Source: Bin87 sp963665395 (GTDB taxonomy: Bacteria; Chloroflexota; Dehalococcoidia; Lucifugimonadales; UBA3495). Taken from it: a DNA stretch of 64,000 bases. Shown one piece after another: positions 15,865-24,761 of this stretch. Made by a program: the position numbers and the translations under genes. Position 1 is the first letter of the stretch, and each line of letters begins with the position of its first letter. Under the pieces are notes generated by a model. That model was not told the DNA's origin. It ran no database searches and saw only the letters and a program-made list of their open reading frames with translations. The stretch covers positions 1,612,001 to 1,676,000 of the forward strand of contig OY762251.1 of NCBI GenBank assembly GCA_963665395.2, written 5' to 3'.

Positions 15865-16476
15865 ATGGTTATCGCAAAACCGAAAGGCAAGTACACCTAC
15901 GCAGACTACTTCGCTACGCCGGAGGGCGAGCGGTGGGAGCTGATTGACGGAGTTTTGTATCAGATGGCCGCTGCGCCCAATACCAAGCACCAAGACGCCA
16001 GCCGGAACTTGATAGTCCGCATGGAGCCTCACGTAAGTGAGCGCCTCCTGGGGGTAGTGTATTACGCGCCTTACGCGGTACTGCTGCCGGGAGAGTCCGC
16101 CGTTGAGCCTGATTTGCTATTTGTCAGTACCGAGCGGTTGGACATCATGACTGACCGCGCTTGTGAAGGACCTCCGGACTTGGTGGTGGAAATCCTGTCT
16201 CCGTCCAATCGCTTGCACGATCTGGAACGCAAGCGGGAACTGTACGCGCGCCACGGCATACCCGAATACTGGATGCTGGACACAGAGCGCGAAACGGTGC
16301 GAGCGTTGACCGAACCCGTCACCATCGACGGCGTGGGTACGTACACATCGGAGCGAATTTACGGCTCCAGCGACACGCTCACCACAGACATCATACCGGG
16401 GCTGGCAATCCCCGTAGCGGATATATTCGCCCCGCCGCGGGCGATGCGGGCCGCCGGCTTTTCTATCAACGTTTAG
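15865..16476 (+). CDS. Uma2-family (DUF820) putative endonuclease
   Basis: The 203-residue protein starts MVIAKPKGKYTYADYFATPEGERWELIDGVL. It carries the family PD-(D/E)XK elements: VEPDLLFV, then PDLVVEILSPSNRLHDLERKRELYARHGIPEYWMLD, with Asp, Glu-x-Leu and Lys in the expected order. A GGAGG site precedes the chosen ATG. It is monocistronic between the mutase and a convergent HNH gene. It differs from the other Uma2 proteins in the window except for these motifs. Confidence 0.87.
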   Translation: MVIAKPKGKYTYADYFATPEGERWELIDGVLYQMAAAPNTKHQDASRNLIVRMEPHVSERLLGVVYYAPYAVLLPGESAVEPDLLFVSTERLDIMTDRACEGPPDLVVEILSPSNRLHDLERKRELYARHGIPEYWMLDTERETVRALTEPVTIDGVGTYTSERIYGSSDTLTTDIIPGLAIPVADIFAPPRAMRAAGFSINV

Positions 16477-16490
16477 AGGCAGCGTATAGA

Positions 16491-17492
16491 CTACGACGCG
16501 ATTGCCCTGATGGTATCCCTTGCCAAAGCCGGGGCCGCTGTTTCGCGGGTGGGTGGCGGCATATTGTCATGCTTGCTGCCGTTGCAATGCCGACAGGCCA
16601 GTACCGCATTGTCTTTGCAATGCGATCCACCGCGGGATACCGGAATGTAGTGGTCACGGCAAGCGTCGGTATTCTTGCCGAGCCCTCTTGTGACCGATAC
16701 ACCACAGTAATAACAGCGTCCGCCGCCCTGGTCGATCACGGTGTTCAGTGATGGCCAGCAACCCAGTCCGTGCTCGCAAGCCCCGTCTTCCTCATTGATA
16801 CGGCGCAAGAGATTGTGCATTGCTTGCGTTTCACGCCGGCACGGTATGCACTGCGACTCACTGCGATGAGCTGGCGAAGGTCCAACACGGGGATTAGGAC
16901 AATTCACAATGGCGCTAATTTTAGCCCTTTTTGCGCCGGGAAAGTCTTCGTCATAAGGCTTCATCTCTCTGCAAAGCAGATTCGACTTGACGAACTGACG
17001 TGCGTTCAGTCCCCAAGTGGAGATCGAACCCGTCAAGCGGCCGAGTTCGGATTGTCGCGCTCTTTGAGATTCTAGCCCATTAATGTGCATCCAACCCGTT
17101 GGCAATTCCCGCCTCTGATCCCGGTAAGGAGTAAATCTGCGGTCAGCGGAATCGAACCTGTCGGGGAAAATGGAATCCCATCCGATTTTGTTGACGTCCT
17201 CAGCCGAGACGAAAACCTGGCGACTTCTATACATTCCTCCCGATGAGGGAATTGCAAGCACCTCAGCTGTGAGCAATCTGGTATGCGCTTCCTGAGCCAG
17301 GATTTCGTTGAACTGTCTCTCCCTTTCGGCATTCTGTCGCTCTATTTCGGTGATTTTCGCCCGCACTTCTGCGCTGGTTCGGAGATGCTGATGTTGGCCG
17401 CAAAGGTAGCCATGCACGGCGTAGGCTCGGCAAGGGTTGCCGTTCTTATAGGTGGCGACACAGCGGGCCTTTTTGGTCGTGGCGGTGGTCAT
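16491..17492 (-). CDS. HNH endonuclease domain protein with N-terminal zinc-finger-like motif
   Basis: The 333-residue protein starts at an ATG with GGAGGAG upstream. The N-terminus (CVATYKNGNPCRAYAVHGYLCGQH) has a CCCH-like cysteine pattern seen in small DNA-binding proteins. A helical segment (about residues 45-80) follows. The C-terminal HNH domain shows CYYCGVSV...DHYIPVSRGGSHCKDNAVLACRHCNGSKHD, with both zinc CxxC pairs, the DH dyad and the N-x8-H. This predicts a metal-dependent nicking or cleaving enzyme; the target is unknown. It is convergent with the Uma2 gene, 14 bp apart. Confidence 0.8.
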   Translation of the reverse strand: MTTATTKKARCVATYKNGNPCRAYAVHGYLCGQHQHLRTSAEVRAKITEIERQNAERERQFNEILAQEAHTRLLTAEVLAIPSSGGMYRSRQVFVSAEDVNKIGWDSIFPDRFDSADRRFTPYRDQRRELPTGWMHINGLESQRARQSELGRLTGSISTWGLNARQFVKSNLLCREMKPYDEDFPGAKRAKISAIVNCPNPRVGPSPAHRSESQCIPCRRETQAMHNLLRRINEEDGACEHGLGCWPSLNTVIDQGGGRCYYCGVSVTRGLGKNTDACRDHYIPVSRGGSHCKDNAVLACRHCNGSKHDNMPPPTRETAAPALARDTIRAIAS

Positions 17493-17611
17493 TGCAGGCT
17501 CCTCCAGCAGAGAAATTACATACCTAGTGGTATTTGTGTAATCTGGTGTGTATCCCAAAAGTAAGGGCAAGCATCAAACCCGCCCCTACTGCGTTCCGGA
17601 GGTACACCCTC

Positions 17612-17676
17612 CACGCCGTAGCCGCCTCCTTGGCCGTGTAGATGACGCGCTGCTTGATGTTTGGGGCACCTGCTCA
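17612..17676 (-). pseudogene. Remnant resembling the C-terminal end of EF-G
   Basis: This 65-bp stretch matches the last codons of the EF-G paralogue at 18383-20410 (NIxQRVI.TAKEA.TA). It has a 9-bp deletion and a 1-bp frame change near EQVP. It appears to be the leftover end of a duplicated EF-G gene, with the coiled-coil gene at 17691-18302 now lying between it and the intact copy. Confidence 0.5.
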
Positions 17677-17690
17677 AGGCAAGAGCCTCG

Positions 17691-18302
17691 TCAGCCAAGC
17701 ACCCTGAGGATGATGCTGCCAACAATGATGGTTCCCATCAGCCCGATGATAGTGAGGTAAATCCGGGTGAGATTGGTTTCTACTCTGCCTAGCCGGGCGT
17801 TGTTTTCCTGCCGGAACTCGCGCTGTTCGGCGCGCTGTTCCTCCCGGTACTGTTGCAATTCGGCGCGCAGTTCCTCCCGGTATTGGCGCAGTTCTTCGCG
17901 GAGTTGGCGCAGTCCCTCGCGCTGTTCCTCGCGGTATTGGCGCAGTTCGGCGCGCTGTTCCTCGCGGTACTCCCGCAGCTCCTCCCGGATCTGCCGCAGT
18001 TCCTCGCGCAGTTCTTCACGGTACTGCCGCTGTTCCCCCCGGAGCTGTTGCAGTTCGGCACGTTCTTCCTCGCGGTACTGCCGCAGTTCCTCTCGGTGCT
18101 GTTGCAGTTCAGCGCGTTGTTCCTCACGATACTGGCGCAGTTCCTCGCGGTGCTGCCGCAGTTCTTCGCGCTGTTCCTCGCGGTACTGTCGCTGTTCCTC
18201 AAGGAACAACGCCATCGTGGCCTCCAGAGCGGCCAGACGGGATTCGATGCCCGCCAGGCGTTGTTCCACACCTGGCAGTGGATCTGCTGCTTGGGTTGTC
18301 AT
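17691..18302 (-). CDS. Long heptad-repeat coiled-coil protein with C-terminal membrane anchor
   Basis: The 203-residue protein has a short N-terminus (MTTQAADPLPGVEQRLAGIES). About 130 residues (35-165) of near-perfect heptads follow, built from R, E, Q, L and Y (units such as LRQYREE and LQQHREE). One hydrophobic helix at the C-terminus (LTIIGLMGTIIVGSIIL) predicts a tail-anchored rod. The composition is extreme and the DNA is internally repetitive, so the length may vary between strains. The antisense frames over it are shadows. No function can be assigned; filament or stalk proteins have this look. Confidence 0.7.
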   Translation of the reverse strand: MTTQAADPLPGVEQRLAGIESRLAALEATMALFLEEQRQYREEQREELRQHREELRQYREEQRAELQQHREELRQYREEERAELQQLRGEQRQYREELREELRQIREELREYREEQRAELRQYREEQREGLRQLREELRQYREELRAELQQYREEQRAEQREFRQENNARLGRVETNLTRIYLTIIGLMGTIIVGSIILRVLG

Positions 18303-18382
18303 GCTATGCCTTGAATATCTCGTAGGGGGCGGGTTTCCGGTTCCGCCCTATTTACGGTTGGGAACGGTAGGCCGCCGAGCGC

Positions 18383-20410
18383 TTACGCCGTTGCCCCCTC
18401 CTTGGCCTGCTTGGCGGTGTCGATGACCCGCTGCTCGATGTTCTGCGGAACCTGTTCGTAGTGGTCGAACTCGTAGCGGTAGGAGCCGCGGCCGCCGGTC
18501 ATGGAGCGCAGGTCCTGGGAGTAGCGCTGCACTTCTGCCTGCGGTACTTCCGCCTCGATTACGGTGTAGCGGTTTTCGGGGTTCATGCCCAGGATGCGGC
18601 CCCGCTTGCCGTTGAGGTCGCTGATGATGTCGCCGGTGTAGTTCTCCGGAACGGTGACGTACAGCCGGACGATGGGCTCCAGCAGGACGGGCGACGCCTT
18701 CTGCATACCCTGACGCAGGGCCTGGCTGCCGGCAATCTCAAAGGCGATGGGCTTGCCGTCCACCGGGTGGGTGCTGCCGTCGTAGATGACGGCTTTCAGG
18801 TCCACCACCGGGAAGCCGGCCAGCACGCCCTCTTTCAGCGTGTTGACAACGCCCTTCTCCACTGCCGGGATCAGCTCGCGCGGCACGCGCCCGCCGACCA
18901 CCTCGTTGCCGAACTGGAAACCCTCATCGCGGGTCATCGGCTCGATGCGGAGCAAGACGTGTCCGTACTGGCCGCTGCCGCCGGTCTGCTTCTTGTGCCG
19001 GTACTCGGAGTTGGTGACCTGGGTGATGGTCTCCCGGTAGGGAACCACGGGCAGCTTGACGTTGAGGCTGGCGCCGAACTTGCGCTTGATGCGGTCCAGG
19101 GCCACCTCAATCTGCACTTCGCCCAGGCCGGTGAGCAGGCTCTCGCTGGTCTCCGGGTTGCGGGTGAACTGGAGGCTGGGGTCGTCTTCCACGATGCGGG
19201 CCAGGGAGGTGCTCATCTTGTCCAGGTCGGCCTGGGTCGCCGGAACCACGGCCAGCGAGTAGAAGCCCTTGGGGAAGTTGATGCCGGGCAGCGTGACGCG
19301 GTTGTCGCTGGCCGCCAGCGTGTCCCCGGTAAGGGTGGCGTTCAGCTTGCCCACCGCGCCGATGTCGCCGGCGACGACTTCGGACACGTTGTCCTGGTTC
19401 TTGCCCTGGGGGAGATACAACTGGCCCAAACGCTCGGACTCGCCCTTGTTGACGTTATAGACCTCGCCGTTGGAATGAGCCGTGCCGCGATAGACCTTGA
19501 ACATGGACAGTTTGCCCACGAAGGGGTCGGAGGTCGTCTTGAACACCAGGGCGGCGACGGGGCCGGCGTCGTCGGGCGCCACGTCATCATCGCCGGAGGT
19601 GGCCGGCAGGTCGGCCGGCGACGGCAGGAAGTCGCGTATCACCTGGGCCAGTTCTTCCACGCCGATGTTCTGGGTAGCCGAGGACACCAGGATGGGAACC
19701 AGATCGCCGTTGCGAATGGCTTCCCGAGCGCCGGCGGTTACCTCGGCGGCGGTGATTTCCTCGCCTTCCAGGTACTTGTCGGCCAGGTCGTCGTCGGACT
19801 CGGCCACGGCCTCGATGAGACGCTCACGGGCGGCGTCAAAGTCGCCCACCACGCCGGCGGGGATGTCGGCCGGCGGGTCAATTACGCTCACCAGGCCGGT
19901 GAAGTCCTGGGCTTCGCCGATGGGCAACTGGAAGGGCACGCAGCGGTTGCCGAAGACGCTGACCAGTTCCTGCACGTTGCGCTCGAAACTGGCGTTTTCC
20001 CGGTCCATCTTGTTGAGGACGATGGCAATGGGCAGCCCGCGCTCTTGCGCCATGTCCCAGGCGCGCTCGGTGCCAACGTCAACGCCGGTGGGAGCGGCCA
20101 CCAGGATCATAGCCGATTCCACCACGCGCAGGGCGGCGACGGCCTCGCCCAGGAATTCGTCGTAGCCCGGGGTGTCCAGCAGGTTGACCTTGTTGTCTCC
20201 CTCCGAGAACCGCAGCAGGCTGGTTTGCACGCTGGCGGAGCGCTTGGTTTCTTCCGGCTCATAGTCGGAAGTGGTGTTGCCGTCCTCAACCCGGCCGATC
20301 CGGTTAATCACCTTGGCGTTGAACAGCATGGTCTCGGCAAGGGTGGTCTTGCCGGCGCCGCTATGGGACAGCAGCGCGACGTTGCGAATAGTACTGGCGG
20401 ATACGGCCAT
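18383..20410 (-). CDS. Elongation factor G-like GTPase (FusA2 type)
   Basis: The 675-residue translational GTPase has G1 SHSGAGKTT, G3 DTPGY and G4 NKMD. It carries all EF-G-like domains: II (about 290-370), III-V with the GSGQYGHV stretch, and a C-terminal alpha/beta domain. The P-loop reads SHSGAGKT instead of the canonical HIDAGKT, and the switch 1 region is shortened. These are marks of the FusA2/EF-G-like paralogue group found in Actinobacteria and Chloroflexota rather than the main translocase. A role in ribosome recycling or stress is possible. A C-terminal remnant of another copy lies at 17612-17676. Confidence 0.88.
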   Translation of the reverse strand: MAVSASTIRNVALLSHSGAGKTTLAETMLFNAKVINRIGRVEDGNTTSDYEPEETKRSASVQTSLLRFSEGDNKVNLLDTPGYDEFLGEAVAALRVVESAMILVAAPTGVDVGTERAWDMAQERGLPIAIVLNKMDRENASFERNVQELVSVFGNRCVPFQLPIGEAQDFTGLVSVIDPPADIPAGVVGDFDAARERLIEAVAESDDDLADKYLEGEEITAAEVTAGAREAIRNGDLVPILVSSATQNIGVEELAQVIRDFLPSPADLPATSGDDDVAPDDAGPVAALVFKTTSDPFVGKLSMFKVYRGTAHSNGEVYNVNKGESERLGQLYLPQGKNQDNVSEVVAGDIGAVGKLNATLTGDTLAASDNRVTLPGINFPKGFYSLAVVPATQADLDKMSTSLARIVEDDPSLQFTRNPETSESLLTGLGEVQIEVALDRIKRKFGASLNVKLPVVPYRETITQVTNSEYRHKKQTGGSGQYGHVLLRIEPMTRDEGFQFGNEVVGGRVPRELIPAVEKGVVNTLKEGVLAGFPVVDLKAVIYDGSTHPVDGKPIAFEIAGSQALRQGMQKASPVLLEPIVRLYVTVPENYTGDIISDLNGKRGRILGMNPENRYTVIEAEVPQAEVQRYSQDLRSMTGGRGSYRYEFDHYEQVPQNIEQRVIDTAKQAKEGATA

Positions 20411-20634
20411 CGTGTTACCCCTCTGCGATTCGTTGATGTGATACCAATAGCTGATTGTAGCGAAACCGCGCGGCCTGTTGCAACCAGCGGGCGGCGAAGG
20501 TACAATCGTAGGCCAGCGACCGGCAGCGAGCCGCTCCTCCAGCGACTCCCCCTCGGGACCGGCCGCTCCTCCTTTTAACCTGAACTACGCGCCCGTCATT
20601 CCGGCGAAAGCCGGAATCCGGAGGCCCTTTGGCC
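20411..20634. other. Intergenic region with GNRA-type hairpin
   Basis: No gene is seen. Positions 20598-20617 form a perfect 8-bp hairpin (ATTCCGGC, GAAA loop, GCCGGAAT). This is a widespread intergenic palindrome that may act as a transcription or mRNA-stability element after the amidohydrolase gene. The rest would contain the promoter of the EF-G-like gene, but I see no strong match. Confidence 0.5.
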
Positions 20635-22077
20635 TCACACCGACGTCTGCGTGATCACCCGCGGCGCTACCTTGCGGGATAGCCAACGGCCATCGTCCGA
20701 GCTGCCCAGCAGTTGCCCGTCGCGCACGATGACCTTGCCCCGCAGCAGGGTCATAATCGGGTAGCCTTCGCACTGGAAGCCGTCCCAAATGGAATAGTCG
20801 GAATCGGCGTGCAATTCGTCCACCGTTATGGTCTTCTTCAGGTTGGGGTCGAAGATTACGATGTCGGCGTCGCTGCCCACGGCGATGGCGCCCTTCTGCG
20901 GGTACATCCCCAGGATTTTCGCGGCGTTGGTTGAGGTGATGGCGGCAAACCGCTCCAGGTCGATGCGTCCGTTGGCCGCCAGCTTGGTGTAGGTAACCGG
21001 CATTCGAGTCTCAATGCCGTTATGGCCGCCGCACAGGGTGCGGATGGTGTCGCCGGCCAGTTTGACGTTCTTGTACGTCGTCCACTCGTCCGTCGCCGTG
21101 GTGCAGATGGGGCCGTCCACCAAACCCTGTTGCAGAGCATCACGGTCGTCGGAGAACTTGATGGCCGGGTAGGTGTGGATGGCCAGGCCGTCGGGCTTCA
21201 GGTAATCGTCGCAGGTGAACTCAAGGTAGTTGTGCAGGGCCTCGCCGTACACCGGCAGCTGGGCGGCCCGGGCTTCGGCGATGGCGGCCACGCCCTCTTT
21301 GGCGGTGGTGTGGACGAAATAGATGCCCGTTTCGGTCTTCTGGGCCAGCCGCACCACCTTGCGAAAGGAGATATCCTCGGAGATGTTGTTGTGGGCCAGG
21401 TGCAGGTTGGAGGCGTGGTCGCGGCCTTCCCGCTCCAGCTTCTCCTCCATGTAGGTAACGATGTCGTCTTCCTCGGCGTGGACGGCCATGATCCCGCCGT
21501 GCTTGCCCACTTCCTGGAAAATCTCCCACAGGTGGCCCATGGGGACGCGGGCATGGAAGGTGGTGAAAATCTTGAAGCTGGCGACGCCCGACTGGATAGC
21601 CTCGCCAATTTCACCCATTGTGCTGGGAGGGATGGCCCCGGCCAGGATGTAGTGGAAGGTGTGGTCAATGTAGGAATGGCCGCGGAAAATGTCCCGACGG
21701 GTTTCAATCTGGGCCATGATGGGGTCGGAGGGCGGTACTGCTCCCGGCGTCAGCGGCAACGCGCCGGCAAAGTCCACGAAGGTGGTGACGCCGCCGAAAG
21801 CGGCGGCCCGGCTGGCGGCTTCGGGCGGTTGGGTGAAGACAGCATCATCGCCGCCGGCCCAATAGTCAGGCACCGGAACGTTGATATGAGCGTGGGGTTC
21901 GATGCCGCCGGGCAGTACGATCATATTGGTGGCGTCAATCGTCTCGCCCGCCCCGATTTCATCCAAAACGCCTGGCGCCACCACCGCGACAATCTGCTCC
22001 CCCTGGATGCCGACGTCCTTGAGGCCAACCCCTCCCGGCGTGACGACGGTACCGCCCTTGATAATCAAATCCAGCAT
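20635..22077 (-). CDS. Dihydropyrimidinase/hydantoinase-type amidohydrolase
   Basis: The 480-residue cytosolic metalloenzyme hydrolyses cyclic amides such as dihydropyrimidines or hydantoins. The metal site is complete: H62-A-H64 (EPHAHI), the carbamylated lysine in GVASFKIFTTF, histidines in MAVHAEED and YFVHTTAK, and the late aspartate in TTATDEWT. The C-terminal GSDADIVIFDPN is typical of the family. The exact substrate cannot be read from sequence; D-hydantoinase, dihydropyrimidinase and related ureidases share these motifs. It is followed upstream by a hairpin repeat and a GMC oxidoreductase. Confidence 0.88.
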   Translation of the reverse strand: MLDLIIKGGTVVTPGGVGLKDVGIQGEQIVAVVAPGVLDEIGAGETIDATNMIVLPGGIEPHAHINVPVPDYWAGGDDAVFTQPPEAASRAAAFGGVTTFVDFAGALPLTPGAVPPSDPIMAQIETRRDIFRGHSYIDHTFHYILAGAIPPSTMGEIGEAIQSGVASFKIFTTFHARVPMGHLWEIFQEVGKHGGIMAVHAEEDDIVTYMEEKLEREGRDHASNLHLAHNNISEDISFRKVVRLAQKTETGIYFVHTTAKEGVAAIAEARAAQLPVYGEALHNYLEFTCDDYLKPDGLAIHTYPAIKFSDDRDALQQGLVDGPICTTATDEWTTYKNVKLAGDTIRTLCGGHNGIETRMPVTYTKLAANGRIDLERFAAITSTNAAKILGMYPQKGAIAVGSDADIVIFDPNLKKTITVDELHADSDYSIWDGFQCEGYPIMTLLRGKVIVRDGQLLGSSDDGRWLSRKVAPRVITQTSV

Positions 22078-22144
22078 AATTGCCTCCCCTGCTTACGCTT
22101 TGGAAACGTCGGTATCAAAACTGTGCCCAACCATACACTCATAT

Positions 22145-22256
22145 GTACCCACTTGTCATTGCGAGCGCAGCGCGGCAATCCCGTCCCGGGAACCGGCGGT
22201 CGTTGCGGGAACGAGATTGCCACGTCGCTACGCTCCTCGCAATGACAAGTGGGTAC
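22145..22256. repeat. Long imperfect hairpin of the TCATTGCGAG family
   Basis: The element has 21-nt perfect terminal arms (starting GTACCCACTTGTCATTGCG, mirrored at 22236-22256) and a second inner inverted pair (GGCAATC...GATTGCC). It is one of several related palindromes in the window; see the copies at 37644, 37868, 61680 and 63888. It has no coding potential and lies between two minus-strand genes. Confidence 0.85.
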
Positions 22257-22265
22257 GGGCATTGT

Positions 22266-23840
22266 CTATGCGCCGCCGTTGCCAATCCAGCCGGCGGCGC
22301 GCTCGGCAATCATTATCGCCGTGGCGTTGGTGTTGGCCCGCACCACGTTGGGGCAGATGGAAATATCCACCACCCGCAGGTTGCCGACGCCGTGAACCCG
22401 GCAATACTGGTCCACCACGGCCATAGGGTCGCCGGCCGGCCCCATGCGGCACGACCCCGACGTGTGAAAGGTGGTGAACACGTTGCGGAGCAGCCAGTCG
22501 TCCAGCGCGTCATCCGACGCCAGTTCCGCAGCGGTGGGCGAAAGCGGCCCTCCAGCGATGGTCGCGAAGGAAGGCTGATCCAGGATGCGGCGGCACAGGC
22601 GCACGCTTTCCCGCAGACGCTGCCGGTCCCACTCGCTGCGAAGATAGCGGTAGTCAATCAGTGGTTTATCGTGGGGGTCGGCGGACGCCAGGCGCAATTC
22701 GCCGGCGCTGTCGGCGTTTTGCAGTATGCAGGTCATGCGGAGCATGGGCCGTTCTGCGCCGGGGCCGCTGCCCAGGGGACTCGGCCCGGATGCAACATTG
22801 TTCACGTACACGTGCATATCGTTCCGGGTCGTCGAGCCGGCGGTGGTGTAGCGCAATAGCGTCTGGATGCGGGAGCCGGCGAAATCGGTGTCCAGATAAT
22901 CGTGATGCAACGCGCTGTCCACGTACACCAATGGGTGGTCACGGAGGTTCTGGCCCACGCCCGGCAGGTGGCGCACCACCGGGATGCCCAGCTCGGTCAG
23001 ATGATCGTCGGGTCCGACGCCGGAGAGCAGCAGCAGTTGGGGAGAGGCGATGCCGCTGGCGCACAGGACTATCTCGTTGCCCGTTACGGTGAAAACCTCG
23101 CCGCCGCTTTCGACCGCCACGCCCACCGCTCGTGGTGAGCCTGTCGAACCATCGTCAAACAGTATCCGCCGCGCCACGACGTTGCCGCGTATCGTCAGGT
23201 TGAGCCGATGGCGGGCCGACGACAGGTAGGCCAGCGCGGTACTCATGCGTATGCCGGCCGGATTGTTCATCGGCGCCGGCCCGAAACCCTCTGATGATGG
23301 GTGATTCAGGTCCGGGTCTTCGGGGTAGCCGAGATCGGCGCAAGCCCGCGCGAAAGAGCGCTGGAAGGGATGCCAGGCATCTCGCGGGGCGCGCACCACC
23401 GGGATGGGGCCATCGCTGCCGTGAAAGTCGTCGTGAGCGTCGGCGTCGATTTCCAGTTTGCGGAAGAAGGGCAGAACGTGCTGGTAGGCCCACTGGTCGT
23501 TGCCCTGTTCCGCCCAGGAGTCGTAGTCTTCCGGGAGGCCGCGCAGGAAGACCTGTCCGTTGACTGCGCCGGAGCCGCCCATAACCCGGCCCCGGGCGAT
23601 CTGCATCGGTTCGGGCTGGCGGTCGGTGCCGATGGCTTGGTAGGACCAGTTGAACGGGCCGCCGGGGGTGGAAGCGTCCTGGCTGGTTCCATCGCGCAGT
23701 TCCGCCGGCCACCGCTCGAACCCGGCATAGTCGGGGCCGGCCTCCAGCAGAAGCACCGAGCGGTTGGGGCTCTCCGAAAGGCGGGTTGCCAGGGCGCAGC
23801 CGGCGGAGCCGCCGCCGATGATGATTACGTCGTACTGCAT
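22266..23840 (-). CDS. GMC-family FAD oxidoreductase (choline dehydrogenase-like)
   Basis: The 524-residue flavoprotein starts MQYDVIIIGGGSAGCALATRLS, the Rossmann FAD fold with GxGxxG-type spacing, followed by LLLEAGP. GMC signatures include ARGRVMGGSGAVNGQVFLRG and the later ASGIASPQLLLLSGVGP. The C-terminal catalytic region has TFHTSGSCRMGP with an active-site His. It oxidises an alcohol, using FAD; the alcohol is not known. A short stretch around 23126-23160 encoding DDGSTGSPRA matches a dispersed repeat seen near 36545 and 37064, so a repeat seems to have been absorbed into the coding frame. GGGAG precedes the ATG. Confidence 0.9.
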   Translation of the reverse strand: MQYDVIIIGGGSAGCALATRLSESPNRSVLLLEAGPDYAGFERWPAELRDGTSQDASTPGGPFNWSYQAIGTDRQPEPMQIARGRVMGGSGAVNGQVFLRGLPEDYDSWAEQGNDQWAYQHVLPFFRKLEIDADAHDDFHGSDGPIPVVRAPRDAWHPFQRSFARACADLGYPEDPDLNHPSSEGFGPAPMNNPAGIRMSTALAYLSSARHRLNLTIRGNVVARRILFDDGSTGSPRAVGVAVESGGEVFTVTGNEIVLCASGIASPQLLLLSGVGPDDHLTELGIPVVRHLPGVGQNLRDHPLVYVDSALHHDYLDTDFAGSRIQTLLRYTTAGSTTRNDMHVYVNNVASGPSPLGSGPGAERPMLRMTCILQNADSAGELRLASADPHDKPLIDYRYLRSEWDRQRLRESVRLCRRILDQPSFATIAGGPLSPTAAELASDDALDDWLLRNVFTTFHTSGSCRMGPAGDPMAVVDQYCRVHGVGNLRVVDISICPNVVRANTNATAIMIAERAAGWIGNGGA

Positions 23841-23927
23841 CGTTGACAACTCCCTTTGTGGCTGGCCGAGCTCTATCAGTGTTAATGGGCAGGCGCGTTA
23901 GACGCCTCCGGTATAGGCGTCAGTGCG

Positions 23928-24058
23928 GTAGCGTTGCAATTTAGGTGGTTCAGTTTCCCAGCGGGGTATCCGAGCGACTAAAACTGCTGCTACGCCAACG
24001 GGATTGCCACGCTGCGCTCGCAATGACAAAAACCAAACCACCTAAAACGGAACGCTAT
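23928..24058. repeat. MITE-like element, family B, copy 1 (131 bp)
   Basis: The element has terminal inverted repeats: GTAGCGTTGCAATTTAGGTG at the left and its near-complement, ending AACGCTAT, at the right. The interior includes GCAATGACAAA. A second 131-bp copy is at 48203-48333. Its right end overlaps the 3' end of lipB by 17 bp, so it supplies the last codons of that gene. Confidence 0.85.
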
Positions 24059-24761
24059 CCGTCAGTGCAAAAGCCTTGCAGAAAACCGACGCCACTACGT
24101 CAGCCACCGAATTTAACGAAGGGCAGATTCCCAACTCGGCGGCCATGCTGGTTACAGTTCTGTCGCGGATGCCGCACGGCACGATGCCGTCGAACATCCG
24201 CAGATCAGGGTTCACGTTGATGGCGAAACCGTGGTACGCGATGCCGCCGGCTATCTTGACGCCGATGGCCGCTAGCTTGCGCTGCCCGTCGGCAGTCCAG
24301 ACGCCGGTTAGGCCGTCAACGGTGGTAGCGGGCAAATCGAACTCTGCCAAGGTACGGGTGATGACCTGTTCCAGGGTGCGGACGTACCAATGCGGCCCGC
24401 CGCGTGGTTGGGTCAAAGATCCGTGTCGCAGCTTGATAATGGGGTAGGCAACCAGTTGGCCCGGGCCGTGGTAGGTAATCAGGCCGCCCCGGTCGGTTTC
24501 TACCACTCTGACTCCACGCGCCGCCAGGGTTTTTACGTCCAGCAACAGGTCGGATTCGGGGGCCAGCCGGCCCCGAGTATAGGTGTGGGGATGCTCCAGC
24601 AGCAGTAGGGTCTCCGGGGCGTGGCCCGCGCGAACCTCATCGGCGATTCGGACCTGCCAGTCCCAAGCCGCACGGTAGGGCACCGTGCCGGCATGGATGA
24701 TGCGGCAGATCCCTTCTGCCGCCGCGGCCGCCGGCAGTTCAGTAGATGGGAGTGTCGTCAT
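24042..24761 (-). CDS. lipB: Octanoyl-(acyl-carrier protein) transferase
   Basis: LipB moves octanoate from acyl carrier protein to lipoyl domains, the first step in making the cofactor of the E2 subunit encoded just upstream. The 239-residue protein has the LEHPHTYTRGR and TDRGGLITYHGPGQLVAYPI blocks. The lysine and cysteine of the catalytic dyad are in AAIGVKI and GIVPCGI. The ATG at 24761 lies inside the last codons of the E2 gene (23-bp overlap), so the two are co-expressed. The C-terminal residues (ALTDSVPF) are encoded by a repeat element, which suggests the original end was replaced. Confidence 0.94.
   Translation of the reverse strand: MTTLPSTELPAAAAAEGICRIIHAGTVPYRAAWDWQVRIADEVRAGHAPETLLLLEHPHTYTRGRLAPESDLLLDVKTLAARGVRVVETDRGGLITYHGPGQLVAYPIIKLRHGSLTQPRGGPHWYVRTLEQVITRTLAEFDLPATTVDGLTGVWTADGQRKLAAIGVKIAGGIAYHGFAINVNPDLRMFDGIVPCGIRDRTVTSMAAELGICPSLNSVADVVASVFCKAFALTDSVPF

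Noticed and set aside
18461..20578. 705-codon open frame on the plus strand antisense to the EF-G-like gene
   Set aside because: It is a shadow of a high-GC gene: low-complexity Gly/His/Asp/Val sequence, no motif, while the minus-strand EF-G has all G motifs.
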